Source of the DNA: Aquilaria yunnanensis
Lineage: Eukaryota > Streptophyta > Magnoliopsida > Malvales > Thymelaeaceae
Assembly (NCBI GenBank): GCA_039654915.1
Contig: CM077599.1
Coordinates: 85,211,001 to 85,275,000, forward strand
Direction of reading: 5' to 3'
DNA: 64,000 bases
The position numbers and the translations under genes were made by a program. Positions 1-16,693 of this stretch are shown piece after piece. Each line of letters starts with the position of its first letter. The stretch's first letter is position 1. The notes below the pieces were generated by a model, which searched no databases, was not told the DNA's origin, and saw nothing but the letters and a program-made list of their open reading frames with translations.

Positions 1-1720
1 ATACTAGCCCTCGTATCCTATGCTAGCATTTAACTAACCCCATGAAGTCCTCTTATGGGCACCTTAGAGTGAGTCGTCACTTACTTAATCCTTGCTCGCC
101 TTGACGAGTTACTTAAAGTAAGTCGTCAAATACTTCTATCTTACTCATCTCTTCCCCTTAATTTATTGTGCAGGGTAGCTACCTTATATGGTCCAACTTA
201 CCAAGATTTTAGAGCTTAGTTTAGGACTTCTTAGTGGCTTACTTACCAAACCACAAGGTTTGGTTGGGATCCTTTTAGGTTTCTTTTTAGCCTGAAGGTC
301 TAAACCTCCCATTTAAGCCAACAAAGAATTTGAAACCCGCCTTTATCCCCCTAGTGCTTCTTTAGCAACTTAAGCACTTTAACCCTCTTCACCACCGTTA
401 CTTACCCTACCTTAACCACACTTCTTAGCTATCACCTAAATAATGCATAATTCCCAACTTAGGAATGAGTTCTAGACCAAACTGAGGCTACAGAACATCG
501 TAAATTGATATATGGATGATAACTGAGAGATTGAGACATCCTTGAGGTGCCCTGAGCTTGAGGGACTTATGTCTTGGCGATGCCATCGACAACACATTGC
601 CAACGGCACCAGTTCTCAAGTTCCTTGAATGATCACCGATCACCAAATGGCGTCGTCAACGGCTACGCATTGCCAATGCTTTACAGCATTGTGCGACTAC
701 GTGCAAACTTGCACGAAACTTTCTCAACCTTTCAATCCCCAAAGCCCATTAACATGGGTCTTATTTATACTTCATTCCCACATGTAATACTACATTTCTA
801 TGCATTATTTAAGCTAGATTAACTAAAATCCCTTACCTCAAATCATCCTTAAAGCAAGAAACAAGCAACAAGCACACTTGAGCTCTAATGGAGTTCCTTT
901 AAGTTCTAAGCTTGAGTTCAATCAAATTGGACACCAAGGGCATGAAATTAAGACAATTTCTAACCATTTAACAAGCTTAGAACTAACCCATAAGGATCAA
1001 AGATGCTTACCTTTGGGTTTGAACCAAAAACTTGGAAGAACAACTCCAAATGCACCATAAACGAGTTAAAGGCTTGTTATGATAGCTTTTGGGACCTTCA
1101 AATTTCATGAAATTTTGGGTGATTTGGGAACTTTGGAGCTAGAAAGCTGTGGAGAGAGAAAAGCTACGAAAATGGTGGATAGGGGAGATGATGAAGAGTT
1201 CCAGCTCCTCCAATTATAAAGCCAACCACTCTAACTTAGCCCAATTCTCTTCTACTTGTCACTTTGGCCCTCAAACCTAACTTTGAATCACTTAGGCCAC
1301 TTAAGCTCTTCCACAGCATCACTTCTTGGTCTCATTGAAATTTTTTTCTTACCTAAACACTTTCCTTTAAGTCACTTATGTCATTATAAGGCATAATAGC
1401 TCGACTTCTCACTCAATGCATTTTTCACCCTAAAATTCCACTTTTGGTTCAAATGGTTAGAAACACTTATGATCTTACCTTATTCTCCTCAAAACATTTG
1501 CATTAACCTAATTTCATTGAAATTATGGTCATGCCATTAACTTGGGTCAAAATTACCATTTTACCCTTTGTGCCTTTTAGGTGCCAATTACACTTTAGAA
1601 CTCAACTTAACCTTACTTAGCTTGCTTTCCTTGCTTGGTAAAACTTATTTGAGGAAAATAACTTGGGATTTAATTATCTTAGAATTTAAGCTCGGGGAAG
1701 TACTTGGAGAGCCTTTACAC
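1..1720 (-). mobile_element. Probable LTR-retrotransposon remnant (LTR/leader-like), cut by window edge
   Basis: No credible coding region is present. Read on the minus strand, the stretch has a TATA-like tataat near 1215 followed by a leader-like, CT-rich sequence (about 1200 down to 1000), a layout common in LTRs of plant Ty3/Gypsy elements. Near positions 60-150 there is a local repeat around gtgagtcgtcactt and gtaagtcgtcaaat. No LTR end, primer-binding site or gag/pol was seen, so the family is a guess and the element may be only a fragment. Confidence 0.3.
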
Positions 1721-1954
1721 TGGCATTCTTGGGAACTTGTAAGGCTTCTAAAAAGGACAAAGAGAGGGGCCATAAAGTTATATGTTTAAGGAAGATCATC
1801 CTAAAGCTTAAGCTAGTATAGTGGTTAAATAGTGTTTATGTGGGATAACAAAGAAGTGATAATGTTGTACATTTCTTTGCATTTGTATCATCTTTTTATA
1901 GTTGATTCATTTTTTTCATGTTAGGGAATCCAATGGTATCATGAGAGTAATCAT

Positions 1955-2754
1955 TAAGGATGGCAAATGGGCAGATCGGGTACGGATTCGCTGTATCCGT
2001 AACCCACCAACCTGAACTGACGGGCAAAAAATGACATATATGTCCGTCACCTATAGGTTACGGGTGTCCACGGATAACTTACGAAGACAAAAACCCCTAC
2101 TACTTCTCAGAAAATCGCTGGAAATAGCTAAAATTTTGCCTCCTAAAACCTCTAAAGAAGTGGGTCATGAATCAAAAAGCATTTTCAACTGAAGCTAAAA
2201 CAACAACCAACTAAGACAAGTAGAGTCAGAGAGGTCCATCACTAGGCAGGTTTGCGGCGATGAGGGAGAGATTGGTGTTGATTGGGTGGTGGACTATCGG
2301 AGCAATGAACGAGTGGATTTGAATAGAAAACCTTAATCGAAAGTTGAAAGGAACAAGGTAAAGATTAAGAAGCCAAGCAGGAAAATTGTGGCGATGGAGG
2401 AAGAGGTCACGAAGATGGAGGACAACACAAAGATGAAAGAACAGGATTGGCGACAATGGCTGTGTGGGGGAAGAAATTTTAGGGTTTGGGGTTATATTAG
2501 TTGTTTAAATGTATTTTTAGTCCTCTAGTTTTATTAGCTCTTACAAAAAAAAAAGCCAATTAGATTGAAATTTAACAAGTCACTTACTCTTGAGTAAGAA
2601 GAAATCTTACAGGTCATGGATTCGCAGGTGTGGATAGCTCTAAATCCTTGCCTACCCGTACTCGCCAAATGGGTGAATTTTGAGCCAAATATCCACGACC
2701 CACGGGTGAGTATCCGCGGTTTACGAATTTTACCCTGATCCACTGCCATCCTTA
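1955..2754. mobile_element. Non-autonomous hAT-type element (MITE), 800 bp
   Basis: The terminal inverted repeats are taaggatggca at the left and tgccatcctta at the right. An exact 8 bp target-site duplication, gtaatcat, lies at 1947-1954 and 2755-2762. Copy B has the empty site (gtaatcag followed by atcctacc), so insertion came after the duplication. The 8 bp TSD and the ggatggca-type ends fit the hAT superfamily. The interior has no transposase. Short ORFs inside are not credible genes. Confidence 0.85.
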
Positions 2755-3277
2755 GTAATCATATCCTGCCTATAGGGGGACAACGATTGATCTCATCTAT
2801 TCTATTGATTTTATTCCATATTAGGATTCTAGGCTTTTGGATTGTTATTATGTGATCTTGGGCCCTTTAGCGTTAAGTTTGGGCCTTGGTTCAGTCTATG
2901 TCATGGTTTTGAATTTCATATTGTACTAGTTAGTATCAGTTGTGCTTGCTGGTATCAGCTTGGAAACAGTACAGGACAGCCAATACAAAAGCTATCCTTT
3001 GTACCTGGGGTGTGGTGACCATCTCACGCCGTACTAAATGTAAAAATGTTTTTAAAATTTTTTTTAGTTTTTTTATATTTTTAGGTAAAATATATTATAA
3101 GTATGTGTAATTAAATTTGAAATAAAATATTTACTTTTAGTTTTTATATGTTAAAAATTATCATTTTATTATATAGAGAACAAAATTTAAATGAGACAAA
3201 CTCTTAATTAATTTATATACCTATAACTTATACTTCACACTCTTATAATCTAAAATTTTGGTATGTTCTATGTGTTG

Positions 3278-3278
<1 letters not shown>

Positions 3279-3310
<32 letters not shown>
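3279..3310. repeat. (TG)n microsatellite
   Basis: This is a run of about 16 TG units. The equivalent position of copy B (about 23558-23580) instead has a short TA-rich tract, so the tract changed after duplication. Confidence 0.95.
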
Positions 3311-3312
<2 letters not shown>

Positions 3313-3784
3313 ATATTCATATGTGTATATTAGCGGAGTCTGGTCTCCGAGAGTTCTAGAACAATGAGCTCACAATGGTGTGCCTACAAAACAAGTACGC
3401 AAAAGCAAAGAAAAAAAAAGAGCCCTGGGTGCCTTTTAATGGAGTATCCAACACTCAAGTTAGTGTTCTAAAGAGATATTTGTGAACTATTGTAGCAACG
3501 TGATTTTTTAAGAGTCGCTACTAATCGGTGTACCTAGGTCGATTGGATACCTGTTATGGTTTGCGATAGATTCTAAGATCGTGAGTCGGTTATGCTAAAA
3601 TAACCTTATTAAAATGCCCTAAAATTGGTACCATGGAGTTCAGTTTTTATTTTTTCCTAACTATTTATTTCCTAATCTAATCTTGATTGAGAATATTTTA
3701 ATGAATTTTATTTAATTTAATTCCAAACTGTGAATCTTATCAGATCAAACGGATACGGAAATTTTAAATTTTTGATACTTGATT

Positions 3785-4140
3785 TTTTATAATAATTTTA
3801 TAATAAATTTAATATTTCCGAACCATAGATTCTATCAAATCACCTGGATATGGAATTTAATGAAAATTTAATTTTTATTTATTATTGAATATTTTAATTA
3901 ATTATTAATCCATATCATAAATTCTGACAAATTATCCGAATATGGATTTTTAATTTTGGTACTTGATTATTATTCATTTTTTTATTATAAATTTGATATT
4001 TTCCAAACCATGGATCCTATCGAATCACCCGGATATGGAATTTAATGAAAATTTAACTTTTATTTATTATTGAATATTTTAATTAATTATTAATCCATAT
4101 CATAAATTCTGCCAAATTATCCGAATATGGATTTTTAATG
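3785..4140. repeat. Tandem subrepeat (~185 bp period) inside solo LTR A
   Basis: Two successive units share a block built around aaccat-gattctatc, ccggatatggaattta and taatccatatcataaattc, spaced by about 185 bp. Related units, inverted, are seen in solo LTR B around 27330-27740, so the repeat belongs to the family and not to this insertion. Confidence 0.7.
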
Positions 4141-4504
4141 ATCTGAATATTATTTTCCTTTTTATTATTATTTTTAAAAAATTTTATTTTTCTTTTCTTT
4201 TTTTTGGAAATGTATTTTTTTTTAAGTAATTATCTAATCCATAGATCTAAAAATATACTTATTCAAAAATATTAATTTTTGTTGAATCGTCTAGTTATGA
4301 TTTTTTTTTATAAAAAGAATAAAAGGTTAGATTTTGTTATTTAAAGGAAATAAAAAAAATAAGTGTCTTAATATTCCAAATAATGTTTAAAATAATGAAA
4401 AAAAATAAAGGACAAGGGGGCTTGGTTATAATAATAAAAATAATAATAATAAAAAGAAGTAAGATGGGCTCTTGGCCAGTCATAAAAAAATGATACATAA
4501 ATAA

Positions 4505-5040
4505 AATAAGTAAGGTTAATCATCCACATAAAGAAAAATAAATTGTAGAAAAGTAAATAAATAACGTGGGGCGCTTAACCATCCACATAAAAATAAAGTG
4601 CAGAAAAATAAATAAATAAATAAAGTGCAGAAAGTAAATAAACAAAGAAATAAATAAAGAAAGAAAAGTGGAGCGCTTGGCCATCCACACAAAAATAAAG
4701 TACAGAAAAATAAATAAATAAATAAATGACAGAAAAGTAAATAAAAAAAATGGGGTGCTTGGCCGTTCACTTAAAAAAAATAAAGTACATAAAGTAAATA
4801 AATACAGAAAAGTAAATAAATAAATAAAGTGTGGCGTTTAGCCATCCACGTAAAAACTAAAAGTATATATGGTAAATAAATGCAAAAAAGTAAATAAATA
4901 AAGAAAGTGAGGCGTTTAGCTATCCATGTAAAAAAAAAAAATTGCATAAAGTAAATAAATGAAAATAAAATGATAATAAATAAAAAAAATAAAAAAATTA
5001 ATAAGGTGGGGCGTTTGGCCATCCACATAAAAGTAGGAGG
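4505..5040. repeat. Minisatellite inside solo LTR A
   Basis: About seven degenerate units, 60-105 bp apart, each carry a GC-richer core such as gcgtttagccatccacgtaa. The cores are separated by AT-rich sequence made of aaataaataaagt-like words. The Phe/Leu-rich reading frames on the minus strand are by-products of this repeat and not genes. Confidence 0.85.
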
Positions 5041-5700
5041 TATAACCTTCTATAAAAGAAATAACAAGAAAAAGAAAAATAAAAATAAAAAAAAAATAAA
5101 CACCAAAAGTTAGCTGTTAATTGCATATTTGTAAGAACAAGAAAGTTAGTGACTTATATGAGCACAACAGAAAGTCAGAAGGGCTAAAGGAGAGTTATAC
5201 CGAAACTGGAGTTAACTCGGTTGAAACCGGAAGGAAACGGGTCGGGTTGCGGGTCGCGAAACGGTTTTGTCTCCGATTTCCAGTTTTCCGGTGACGATAG
5301 AGGGGGAGACTGCCTTGGCTCGCCTCGTCAGCGACAGGGGCTAAGGCGACGACGGTGTGCAGGCAAGGTGGCAAGGAGGGAGGAGGAGAAAGGAGAGGAA
5401 GGCGGCGTCGCGACGGGGAAGGAAAAACGGCAACGGACAGGGGCGACGGCGACAGCGGAGGAGGCGGGGAGACGGTGTCGGAGAACGATGTGCTGGCATG
5501 GGAAACGGCGTTCGGACGAAAACGAAAAAAAAAAAACACGATAACGAACGGAAACGGGTCGAGCGAAAACGATAACGAACGAAAACGGGTCGAGCAGAAG
5601 TCCAGGATTTTTTTGAGTGTAGGAGAAATAACCGGGACTGTTGCTACAGTTTTCACTTTTTTTTTAGTTAGTATCTTCCCTTCTTTTGCAGGTTTGGACT

Positions 5701-5710
5701 CCTATTTATA
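5701..5710 (-). promoter_or_regulatory. Putative LTR promoter TATA box (LTR A)
   Basis: Read on the minus strand this is tataaatagg, embedded in a segment conserved with the other LTR (25381-25390). It lies about 560 bp from the LTR end that begins tgttgacaccc, a reasonable U3 length. Confidence 0.5.
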
Positions 5711-6273
5711 GGAGGAAGAGCATTGGATTCCTTTGATTTAAAAAATATTCAAAGTTTAATTAAAAACAGATTTATCTCATAATTTTGTCAAAATAACAGT
5801 TTTAGTCCTTCAGCTTTCATTGACAACTAATCTGGTCCCAATTTTTTTCACGAAATTACTGATTGACCCAAATTTGTCTGTTCTGTCAATTTGGCCCAAA
5901 ATTATCTGTTTGGCCCAAAAATTATGCAAAAAATTACCAAATTTCCCTCAAATTTTCAGATTTTGTCAGATTTTTCTCAAACTTCTCAATTTTTTCAGAT
6001 TCACCCAAACTTCTTATTTTTGTCAATTCTTTAAAAAAAGAAACTTCCCCTTTTTATATTTTACATATATATATATATATATATATATATTCACTATCTA
6101 ACCTTATGAAACAAAAATGCCCCCTAAACTATTTAATTTATTTTTTTTCCTTTTTTTTCTTTTTTTTTTTTCTTTTTTTAATTAATTAATTAATAATAAT
6201 TAATTTTAATTTTTTTTAAAAAAAAAATTTAATTTTTTTCAATAGTCGGACGAAATTGGGTGTCAACAACTAT

Positions 6274-7439
6274 GAATATAGAGGTCAATGTACATAAAAA
6301 GGAGAAAGATGTCTTCTATATCTTTTACTTCCTGAGATGATCATGAGCGTCGATTATCTTGGCCACATGTCCCTGATCCTAGCAAATACGTTGACTATGC
6401 ATCCTACAGTAGAGTTTGGTAGCATTTCCCCAACTACCTATATGGACCATACGATTGGCGAGATTGGAAGCTTGAGGTGGTCCAAGTTTTGCCCCCCACG
6501 TGAGGGAGTACCTTGACCATGAGGATCAGGTCTACATAGACCATGTTGGCATATGAGTAGGGCCAATGATCAGCATTGCCATCCACCAGGGTGTTTTATA
6601 TATGATTCCAAGGAGTCCTCTAAAGATGATGGTATGCTCGACAAATATGTACCATTATGTGTGTGTGTGTGTGTATAAATTATTTAAAACTGATGCATCC
6701 GAGATGATACGATACTGTGCCGATACTATACCACATTGTTAGAAAAACGATACATCATCTAGTGCGAGGTTTAAAACTTTGGTCTAGGCATCAATCCCTC
6801 ATGCTTTGTTGAAAACAAAAATTTACTACTATAGATAGAAATCAATGTGTCCTAAAATACAGGAGATGCTATTGTTCAAATGTTAAACAAAATTTTTATG
6901 TATGTGTAACAATTATTAATGGATGCATAATGTATACTGTATTTTTATCATTTGCCTACCCCTGCTAGGTTGAAGTAGCTAGAGCAACATCCTATGTCAG
7001 TAGACAAATAGACCAAGTGAGATAAGGAATTAGGCAAGAGAATTTGAAGGGGGTGGTGGATGAGATATGTAGAGTCTGCAACTTCGAGAATTTGGACAAG
7101 AATTTGAATCCAAAAGCTTCGTCCGAAAGGGATAAGTAAGAGATACAAATTAGGTCAATTACATTCGTTAACTGAATGTCTCACCAAAGTGACACAAGAA
7201 AAAGCTTCATGGTTCTACTTTGAACTTGTGATCTAGTTCTGTGGGCAAATCATCGATGCACCCGCACCTTCCTGTGTGACTTGAGAAATTTACTGTTGTA
7301 CGTTCACTCCGGTTCACCATAGCATTCATGTAATTTTGTGACTTGAATTCTAAATACTTGTCTTAATTATTTGCCGGTTAAAAGCAGAGGTAATTTTGCG
7401 AAATACACTATCACCACGCCTAGCGGACGTATATAGTCA
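6274..7439. other. Intergenic DNA of copy A, no gene seen
   Basis: It is collinear with 23757-24836 plus 27969-28450 in copy B, apart from two insertions in B. It holds a short (GT)n tract at about 6659-6675. No coding region could be supported. Confidence 0.6.
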
Positions 7440-7781
7440 TCAACTTGGTTTTCTAGTAGAGTCATCTTTTGCAGCAAGGACATATATATTCAAGTATGAC
7501 ATCCTCGTCATTGTTTTTTTGTGTGGCTTACACAAGAAGGTGCATTCCAAGTGAAACAAGTGTCCAAATCCCATGTCCCCAATTGCAGGAGATAAACAGC
7601 TAGTTTCAAATAGTATCCTAACAAACAGTAAAAAAAAAAAATTAAATGCTATCCACATATCACAACAAAAAAAATTTGTTTTAAGTTGAAATTTAGGCCA
7701 ATTGAGTAAAAATAGAATAGTAAGTACAATTGTGTCCTGCCTAGGTGTGTGGACTATCACACACAAATGGCAAACTTGCAA
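7440..7781 (-). pseudogene. Short gene fragment resembling plant mobile-domain/DUF1985-type proteins, with deletion
   Basis: The minus-strand frame holds a segment around GDMGFGHLFHLECTFL, which resembles the N-terminal part of proteins found next to Ulp1-like proteases in plant DNA transposons. This resemblance is from memory and weak. Compared with copy B (28451-28696) this copy lacks 54 bp (18 codons, frame kept) between two attgca repeats. No start, catalytic residues or flanking exons are evident. It is likely a relic already present before the duplication. Confidence 0.25.
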
Positions 7782-10700
7782 TCTAAGTTATGGTGATGGA
7801 CTGATGTAGAAAACAATTTTCCTTTTTCATTTTCTAATTTTAGTTATCATTTTCTATGTACAGTTTTCCAAAATAGTTTTCAGAAAACATGTGTAATTGC
7901 TTCAAAACTTAATCAAAAAGGGTTTTACTGACATAATAAATTATAAAGTTCATTTACTTAATTGAAAGTTGTGTACTTTAAGTTGATATATTTATAAATT
8001 TATCAGCTTCAAAAGAAAAAGGAAAAATTACAAAACGAGACTATGTGTGTTCTACTAAAATTTTAATCAACCTTAAACTTTTAGATCTAACACAAAGACC
8101 TTTGCTTGCCAGGCTTTGTTCAAATTGCTTGGATAACTCAAAACACTAGAATGTTGGAGAAGAAAAGCAAGACGATAGCTACCTCTTCACCTGCTTTCTC
8201 TCTTTCTACATCAATCCTCATGGCAAAGTTTATGCCTAAATTTGGTTCATCTTCTTTCACCTCAAATTTAATTTGATTTGATCGATTCCTTTATTTTGAT
8301 TTTTGTTCGCTTCACCAATCACGATGTTGTCTTGCAAATTTACAATGGACCTTTGAGATGAATCTAGCAGCACAATGGTACCCAATTGCCAATGCCCAAC
8401 ACCACCGCCATCATGAATCGAAGAGGAGTAAGAAGAGTTGTTGTGGAGGAAGAGTGTTACAAGTCATCCTACACGAAGTTGGCATCTAAGGAGTTCGGCA
8501 AGCTGGACTGGTGGTGGCGACAAGGGGGTTCATCAAGTGGTGGCTACAAGAGAAAGTTTGGTTAGGTGACGGCAGCAGAATGTGAGAAAGACTGTGGCAC
8601 GAGATAAAATAAAAAATAGTCAAAACAAAAAAAAATGTATTCTCCTGTTCTTCAAAATATGAATAATTGTTGTCTTGGAAAATACAAAAAGAAAATTTAT
8701 CTATTAAACATGTTTTCTTTCCATTTTCTACTTCTTAAAATATTTTTTAGAACTAAACAGGGCCTATGTATGTGCCATTAATGTTTTTTTTTCAAGCAAA
8801 TGCACCATTTGTACATGCAATAAGCGAAAAATTGCTACCAAAATATTTAAAATCAAACATATTATCCACTTACGAAGTAAACCCCTAGCATATTCCTGTT
8901 TTATTTTTTATAAAATGGTACTTCATTTCAGTTACCCTTGAGCTAAACGGCATCTTAGAAATCAATGGCATGAGATACTAAAAAATAATGTGGACATATA
9001 AACTGGTCAATAAAATGCTACACATATTTATAACAACGAACGAAAGGAATAAAATCAGATCAAATCGAACCTTTCAGATAAACTAGGATAATCATAAGAG
9101 AAATAATTCATAAATAATTGGATACATAGAATAAATGAGAAAAAATGGGAAGGAAACAAGGTTACAGCTCCATATGCCATTTAGCTCAAGAATATTCCAT
9201 CTTTGTATGCCTGTGTGTGCTAAGCTGACTAAGAAAAATTTGCCACATCATCTAATTCAATCTCTCTCTGATCAAGCACCCAATGACCATTTGATAGCTC
9301 TGCCACCCCTACCCCAAACAACATCATGTTTCCCTCTCCACTACTTGTTCTACCAAACCCTTCCTTGCTATGGCCCTCCATACCTCTAGCTGGAACTCCA
9401 TGAAATCCTCTACACATAAAGGACTTCATCAAATATGACTTTTTACTCTAATCTTGCTCTTTGTTATTGAAATCAAAAACTTAGCTTCATTCTTTATCAC
9501 TCTCAACTACTATTACTTCATAGCCCTTGGAATGGATTCTCAAGAATTGCTCAATCTAAAACTAGCACTTTTACCATGTTTTCCCTTTTTTTCCCCTGAG
9601 GCAATCTCTTGAAATGTTGCTCTGTGAAATGGTTCTTTTATTTTTTTTAGTTGGAAATTAACTTTATCGACGACAATCTACGGAGACATAGCTTTAAGAG
9701 TTGGGACCATGGTTATCAAAATCATGACTCGAAGAGTAAAGTCACATGATTGAATGGTTCAGATGGTAAAAAAAATTCTAAATTAGGCGGAGCGGTAGAA
9801 TCGTGGGTTCATACAATTTGGATTGTAGAATTTTTTGGAGTTTAACAACATTTTTCCAGAACTTACAATTTATTTCCTTTGTCCTAAACATGATTAATAG
9901 TATTTATTTTTTGGTCATCCCTAAAGGGATGAAGTGTTTCCTCTTTTAAAAAGTTTTTACCATCTAATATACCTTAGTACACTAATCAAATTTTTACTAC
10001 ACAAAATTTTAAAAGACATTTTTTTAATCCTCATTAAAACTCTCACTACAAAAAATCTCAAATGACATTTTTTTAATCATCATTTAAACTCTTACTACAC
10101 ATAACCTAAAAATAATTTTTTAATTAGTTTTAGAGACAAAAGTAGGAAAAAATATTATAGACTACATGCACTTTAATCTTCGTGACAAGAGAAACATATT
10201 ACCCTTTACAACAAAGATAGGGTACTTTTTTAGCAATCCTCCAACTTTTTTCCTTGTTATATTTTAAGCCTTACATGACAAAAAATTCAAGCACAACTCA
10301 AAAAATGGCCAATTTAGTTACAACATATCCTCTTAACAACCCCCAAAACTAAAATTTTTTTCTTACCTTTTGGCCCTTATGCAAACATTTTTTTGCCTAA
10401 AAAATGTATATATAATTACAATATTTCCTTTTAATGACCACCATAATTTTCTTCCCTAAACCCATATAATTAGGATTTGGTTCAACCATAACAATTTGAT
10501 TATATGATTTACGATTCATGAAAGACAAAAATAATTGCAGGTAGAATCCTGATTCTAAAATCCTTGATTTAGACTATTGACTATGAAGCAAATCTTTGCA
10601 ACCCATCCTTGACAACTACTCTGGCTTTAGGCTCCGACTATGTTTTGAGTCCCATGAGCCAAAATAAAGCCCTTAGGCTCTCCAGCACCATTTTCTTTAG

Positions 10701-11494
10701 TTATGAATCTAACCCATATCTCTTCTTTCATTTTCTCCTTTAAATCACTCATGACCCTCTTGATTTCATCGAGCGGCTAGGATTGTATGTCAAAGTATAT
10801 ATTTTGCCATGTTTGCCCTTATAAATTGCAAATCCATAGAAGTTATGCCTATCGGCATTAAGGAATTGTGATTAGAGAGTAATTTCGGCTTGAATCCAGT
10901 ATTTGTAATCTGATCATTAAAGATTAATGATGATAAAGGCAATGATGGGTTGACTTGGAGGCAGCAAATAATGGATTTTGGAATCAAGGATAAGAGTTGG
11001 AACAAAAATTCATGGCAAGAAATGTTGGCTTAAGGTCACAACTTCTTATTCTTGGCTTTGGCGTGCTGGCTTCTCTAGGAAATTGACTCTATACAAACCA
11101 GCTAAAAGCTTCCACATGAGAAAATTTATACTTATTGCCGGCACATCATCATTTATGGCCACATCAGCACCTTCAAGTTAAGACAACAGTTCATTTACAT
11201 TAACTTATAACATGAATGGTGGATTTACTTGTAAAAAAATTTTCACTGGCATGTGTCCTTAACTGAATAATTATTTTCTCCAAGGCTAGCCAATGAAAGG
11301 CATGACTCTCATACCAACAAAGTTCTAGATAACCAAAGAATTAAATGCATATAGGGGACATAGCCTGAGTTACACACAATTAAGCCATAAACATGCAATC
11401 AACATCTATTAGGAAAGACACTAGTTATGGTAGGCATTGATCAAGGGCACACCATACATGTATATCACAACAATCACTTCCATTAATTTTGTAA
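7782..11494. other. Intergenic DNA of copy A, no gene seen
   Basis: This stretch is AT-rich and collinear with 28860-33164 of copy B apart from B-specific insertions (29458-29995 and 32044-32078). Short ORFs here (for example 9229-9432 and 10790-11005, minus) are not conserved cleanly between the copies and show no domain that can be defended. Confidence 0.6.
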
Positions 11495-11865
11495 GGGACA
11501 ACTACACTTTTTCCCCAAGGTTTGGCCTTATTTATTATTTACCCCCAAGTTTGAAAGATTACTCTGGCCCTCTTTCCTTTCAATACAATCAGGAATCAAT
11601 TTTTGAGATTTTAATTTAAATTTTCCAACTACTTTCTTTGAGGAGATCTAAACTATCTAACAAGAGTTTAAAAATTAATAAATGGTTTAAATTATAAGTG
11701 TTACTCTTGTTAAATGCAAAACAATTATTTTCTTTATTGGTTTGGAAAAAGTTTGTTAGAAAAAATAGGTATTTGGATCTTTTTTTTTTAAAAGAAAGTG
11801 TCTAAACTTCGAGGCTTGAAAAATAAATAGAATATCAAACATATGGGAGAACAATGTAGTTTGCC
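11495..11865. mobile_element. Old inverted-repeat element, shared by both copies (A)
   Basis: The left end, gggacaactacactttttcc, is imperfectly complementary to the right end, ...aacaatgtagtttgcc, over about 65 bp. The matching element in copy B is 33165-33538, so it was inserted before the duplication. Long degenerate inverted repeats beginning ggg suggest a Mutator-like MITE, but no clear TSD was found. Confidence 0.4.
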
Positions 11866-12149
11866 GTTTTTTTTTCTCTTGGCTACTGATATGATCAACT
11901 GCCTACTAGGTCCATGCTTAACATAATTTGTGCACTTTATTAATCTTCTAGTGCTCGACTAATAAATTATGGTTCCATTCATAGTTCTATGCAAAAAAAT
12001 TCATGACTGACCTTCTTCTTCAATAATACAGGGTCGAGTCCTAACGTATCCAAGAAAAAAGGAAGAAAATGACTCATTAGACATACACCATAGCTACAAC
12101 ACTTAGATGCCTAAAGACTAAGGAACATACCAATACCAATTTTTATTAT

Positions 12150-15703
<3,554 letters not shown>

Positions 15704-15763
15704 GGCTGTGGGCGGTGTAGTAGAGAAGCAGCTGGAAGTAACTTAACTAGGATAATTTCGTTG

Positions 15764-15909
15764 TTGACTCTTTCAGATTCAGTCTTGGTATTCGCTGGCA
15801 TATGCACATCACTTTAATGCTGGAATCATTTAATACCAGAAGGCTACCGGCGCTTTGCTGCGGAATTTATACCTTGAGAGTGATACTGTGTTCACAGGGG
15901 CATTTGACT
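15764..15909 (+). promoter_or_regulatory. Two W-box cores upstream of kinase copy A
   Basis: TTGACT occurs at 15764-15769 and 15904-15909, 61 and 201 bp upstream of the ATG of the minus-strand kinase gene. Both sites are kept in copy B. W-boxes bind WRKY factors and are frequent in defence-gene promoters. The motif is short, so function is only suggested. Confidence 0.3.
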
Positions 15910-16693
15910 TTTCAACACCAATTTTGTGATACATTTGCTAGAACAGGGAAAATAGAGGAGAGGAGGAAACATTCTAAAATGAATAAACCTGGGGTTAAAG
16001 TTGAAAAGTTCACGTATCATCTGAAAAGTTATTTGCCTTTTTCTTCCTCGCATTGTTTGCCGATGTCGAAGAGCGTAACAAATTCTTGATCGGAACCTAG
16101 AGTGTGATTGTTCTGCTTGATGTCAATGTGTAGGAAAGTCCGAAATTTTATATCAAAATTCATCACTTCATTCATACTGTACTCTACCCTCAGGCTCAGC
16201 TACTTTACGGTCAGTGGCATGAAGTTCAGGATATCTATCAGCACGACTATTGAAAGTGGACTCATGCTACGAGTTGATGAAAAAGCAAAATAACATCTTA
16301 ACCTTGTACATTTCATTTCAGTACAGGAATCAAGCAATAAGCATTGAGCAACGGCCAATCTTTGCACCAGAGACTTCATCATCAGGAAGCTCCGCAAAGG
16401 CTCAGCTAGACCCAGAAAATGTGAAGGGAAAATGCTAATGGAAACATTCACAGTTCAAGACAAGGAGTACTCTTATTATGCCACAATGGTTCAGTTCTGC
16501 TTGGCTAGAAACAAACTTCATCTTCATAGATTTAACATTGCAGGTACACAAAACTTAAGCTCTTGGTGAGTTCTGTCGAATTGGGGATCAATAAACATCA
16601 CCAAGTTAAGCACTTAAACTTAGTTATCCTCTTATGTAATTAAGCAAACACAAACTAAAATATTGCATGAAATCCGTGTTCCATGCTCCAAAG
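15910..16693. other. Kinase upstream region fused to a UTP11 intron remnant by deletion
   Basis: Up to about 16420 it matches 37602-38118 of copy B, the spacer between kinase and UTP11. It then jumps directly to sequence matching about 39003 onward, inside UTP11 intron 5. About 885 bp, including UTP11 exons 6, 7 and 8, is therefore missing from copy A. A short microhomology (aaaatgt/aatatg) marks the junction. No open gene remains here. Confidence 0.8.

Larger units (their letters stand above)
3491..6268 (-). mobile_element. Solo LTR A (Ty3/Gypsy-like family), 2778 bp
   Basis: The element begins tgtagcaacgtg and ends gggtgtcaaca, so it has TG..CA ends, and it is flanked by the 5 bp target-site duplication actat (3486-3490 and 6269-6273). 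Copy B has the empty site at about 23740-23760. No second LTR, primer-binding site or gag-pol lies between the ends, so this is a single LTR left by LTR-LTR recombination. The minus orientation is inferred from a TATA box (tataaatagg) read on that strand at 5701-5710. The same family occurs at 24842-27963. Confidence 0.85.

Noticed and set aside
5195..5656. 153 aa Ser/Pro-rich open frame on the minus strand
   Set aside because: It lies in the GC-richer leader part of solo LTR A just downstream of the TATA box, shows no domain and is not preserved as a frame in LTR B.
3491..6268. Considered as a complete LTR retrotransposon
   Set aside because: No pair of long direct terminal repeats and no gag-pol; TG..CA ends and TSD fit a single LTR.
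9229..9432. Minus-strand frame with GRTSSGEGNMMLFGV, reminiscent of a MYB-related protein segment
   Set aside because: The similarity is a few residues only, no MYB repeat is present, and the frame is broken in copy B.
10790..11005. Frame shared with copy B (32438-32674), possibly a conserved small protein
   Set aside because: Similarity is what the DNA duplication predicts, differences are not concentrated at silent sites, and no family is recognised.
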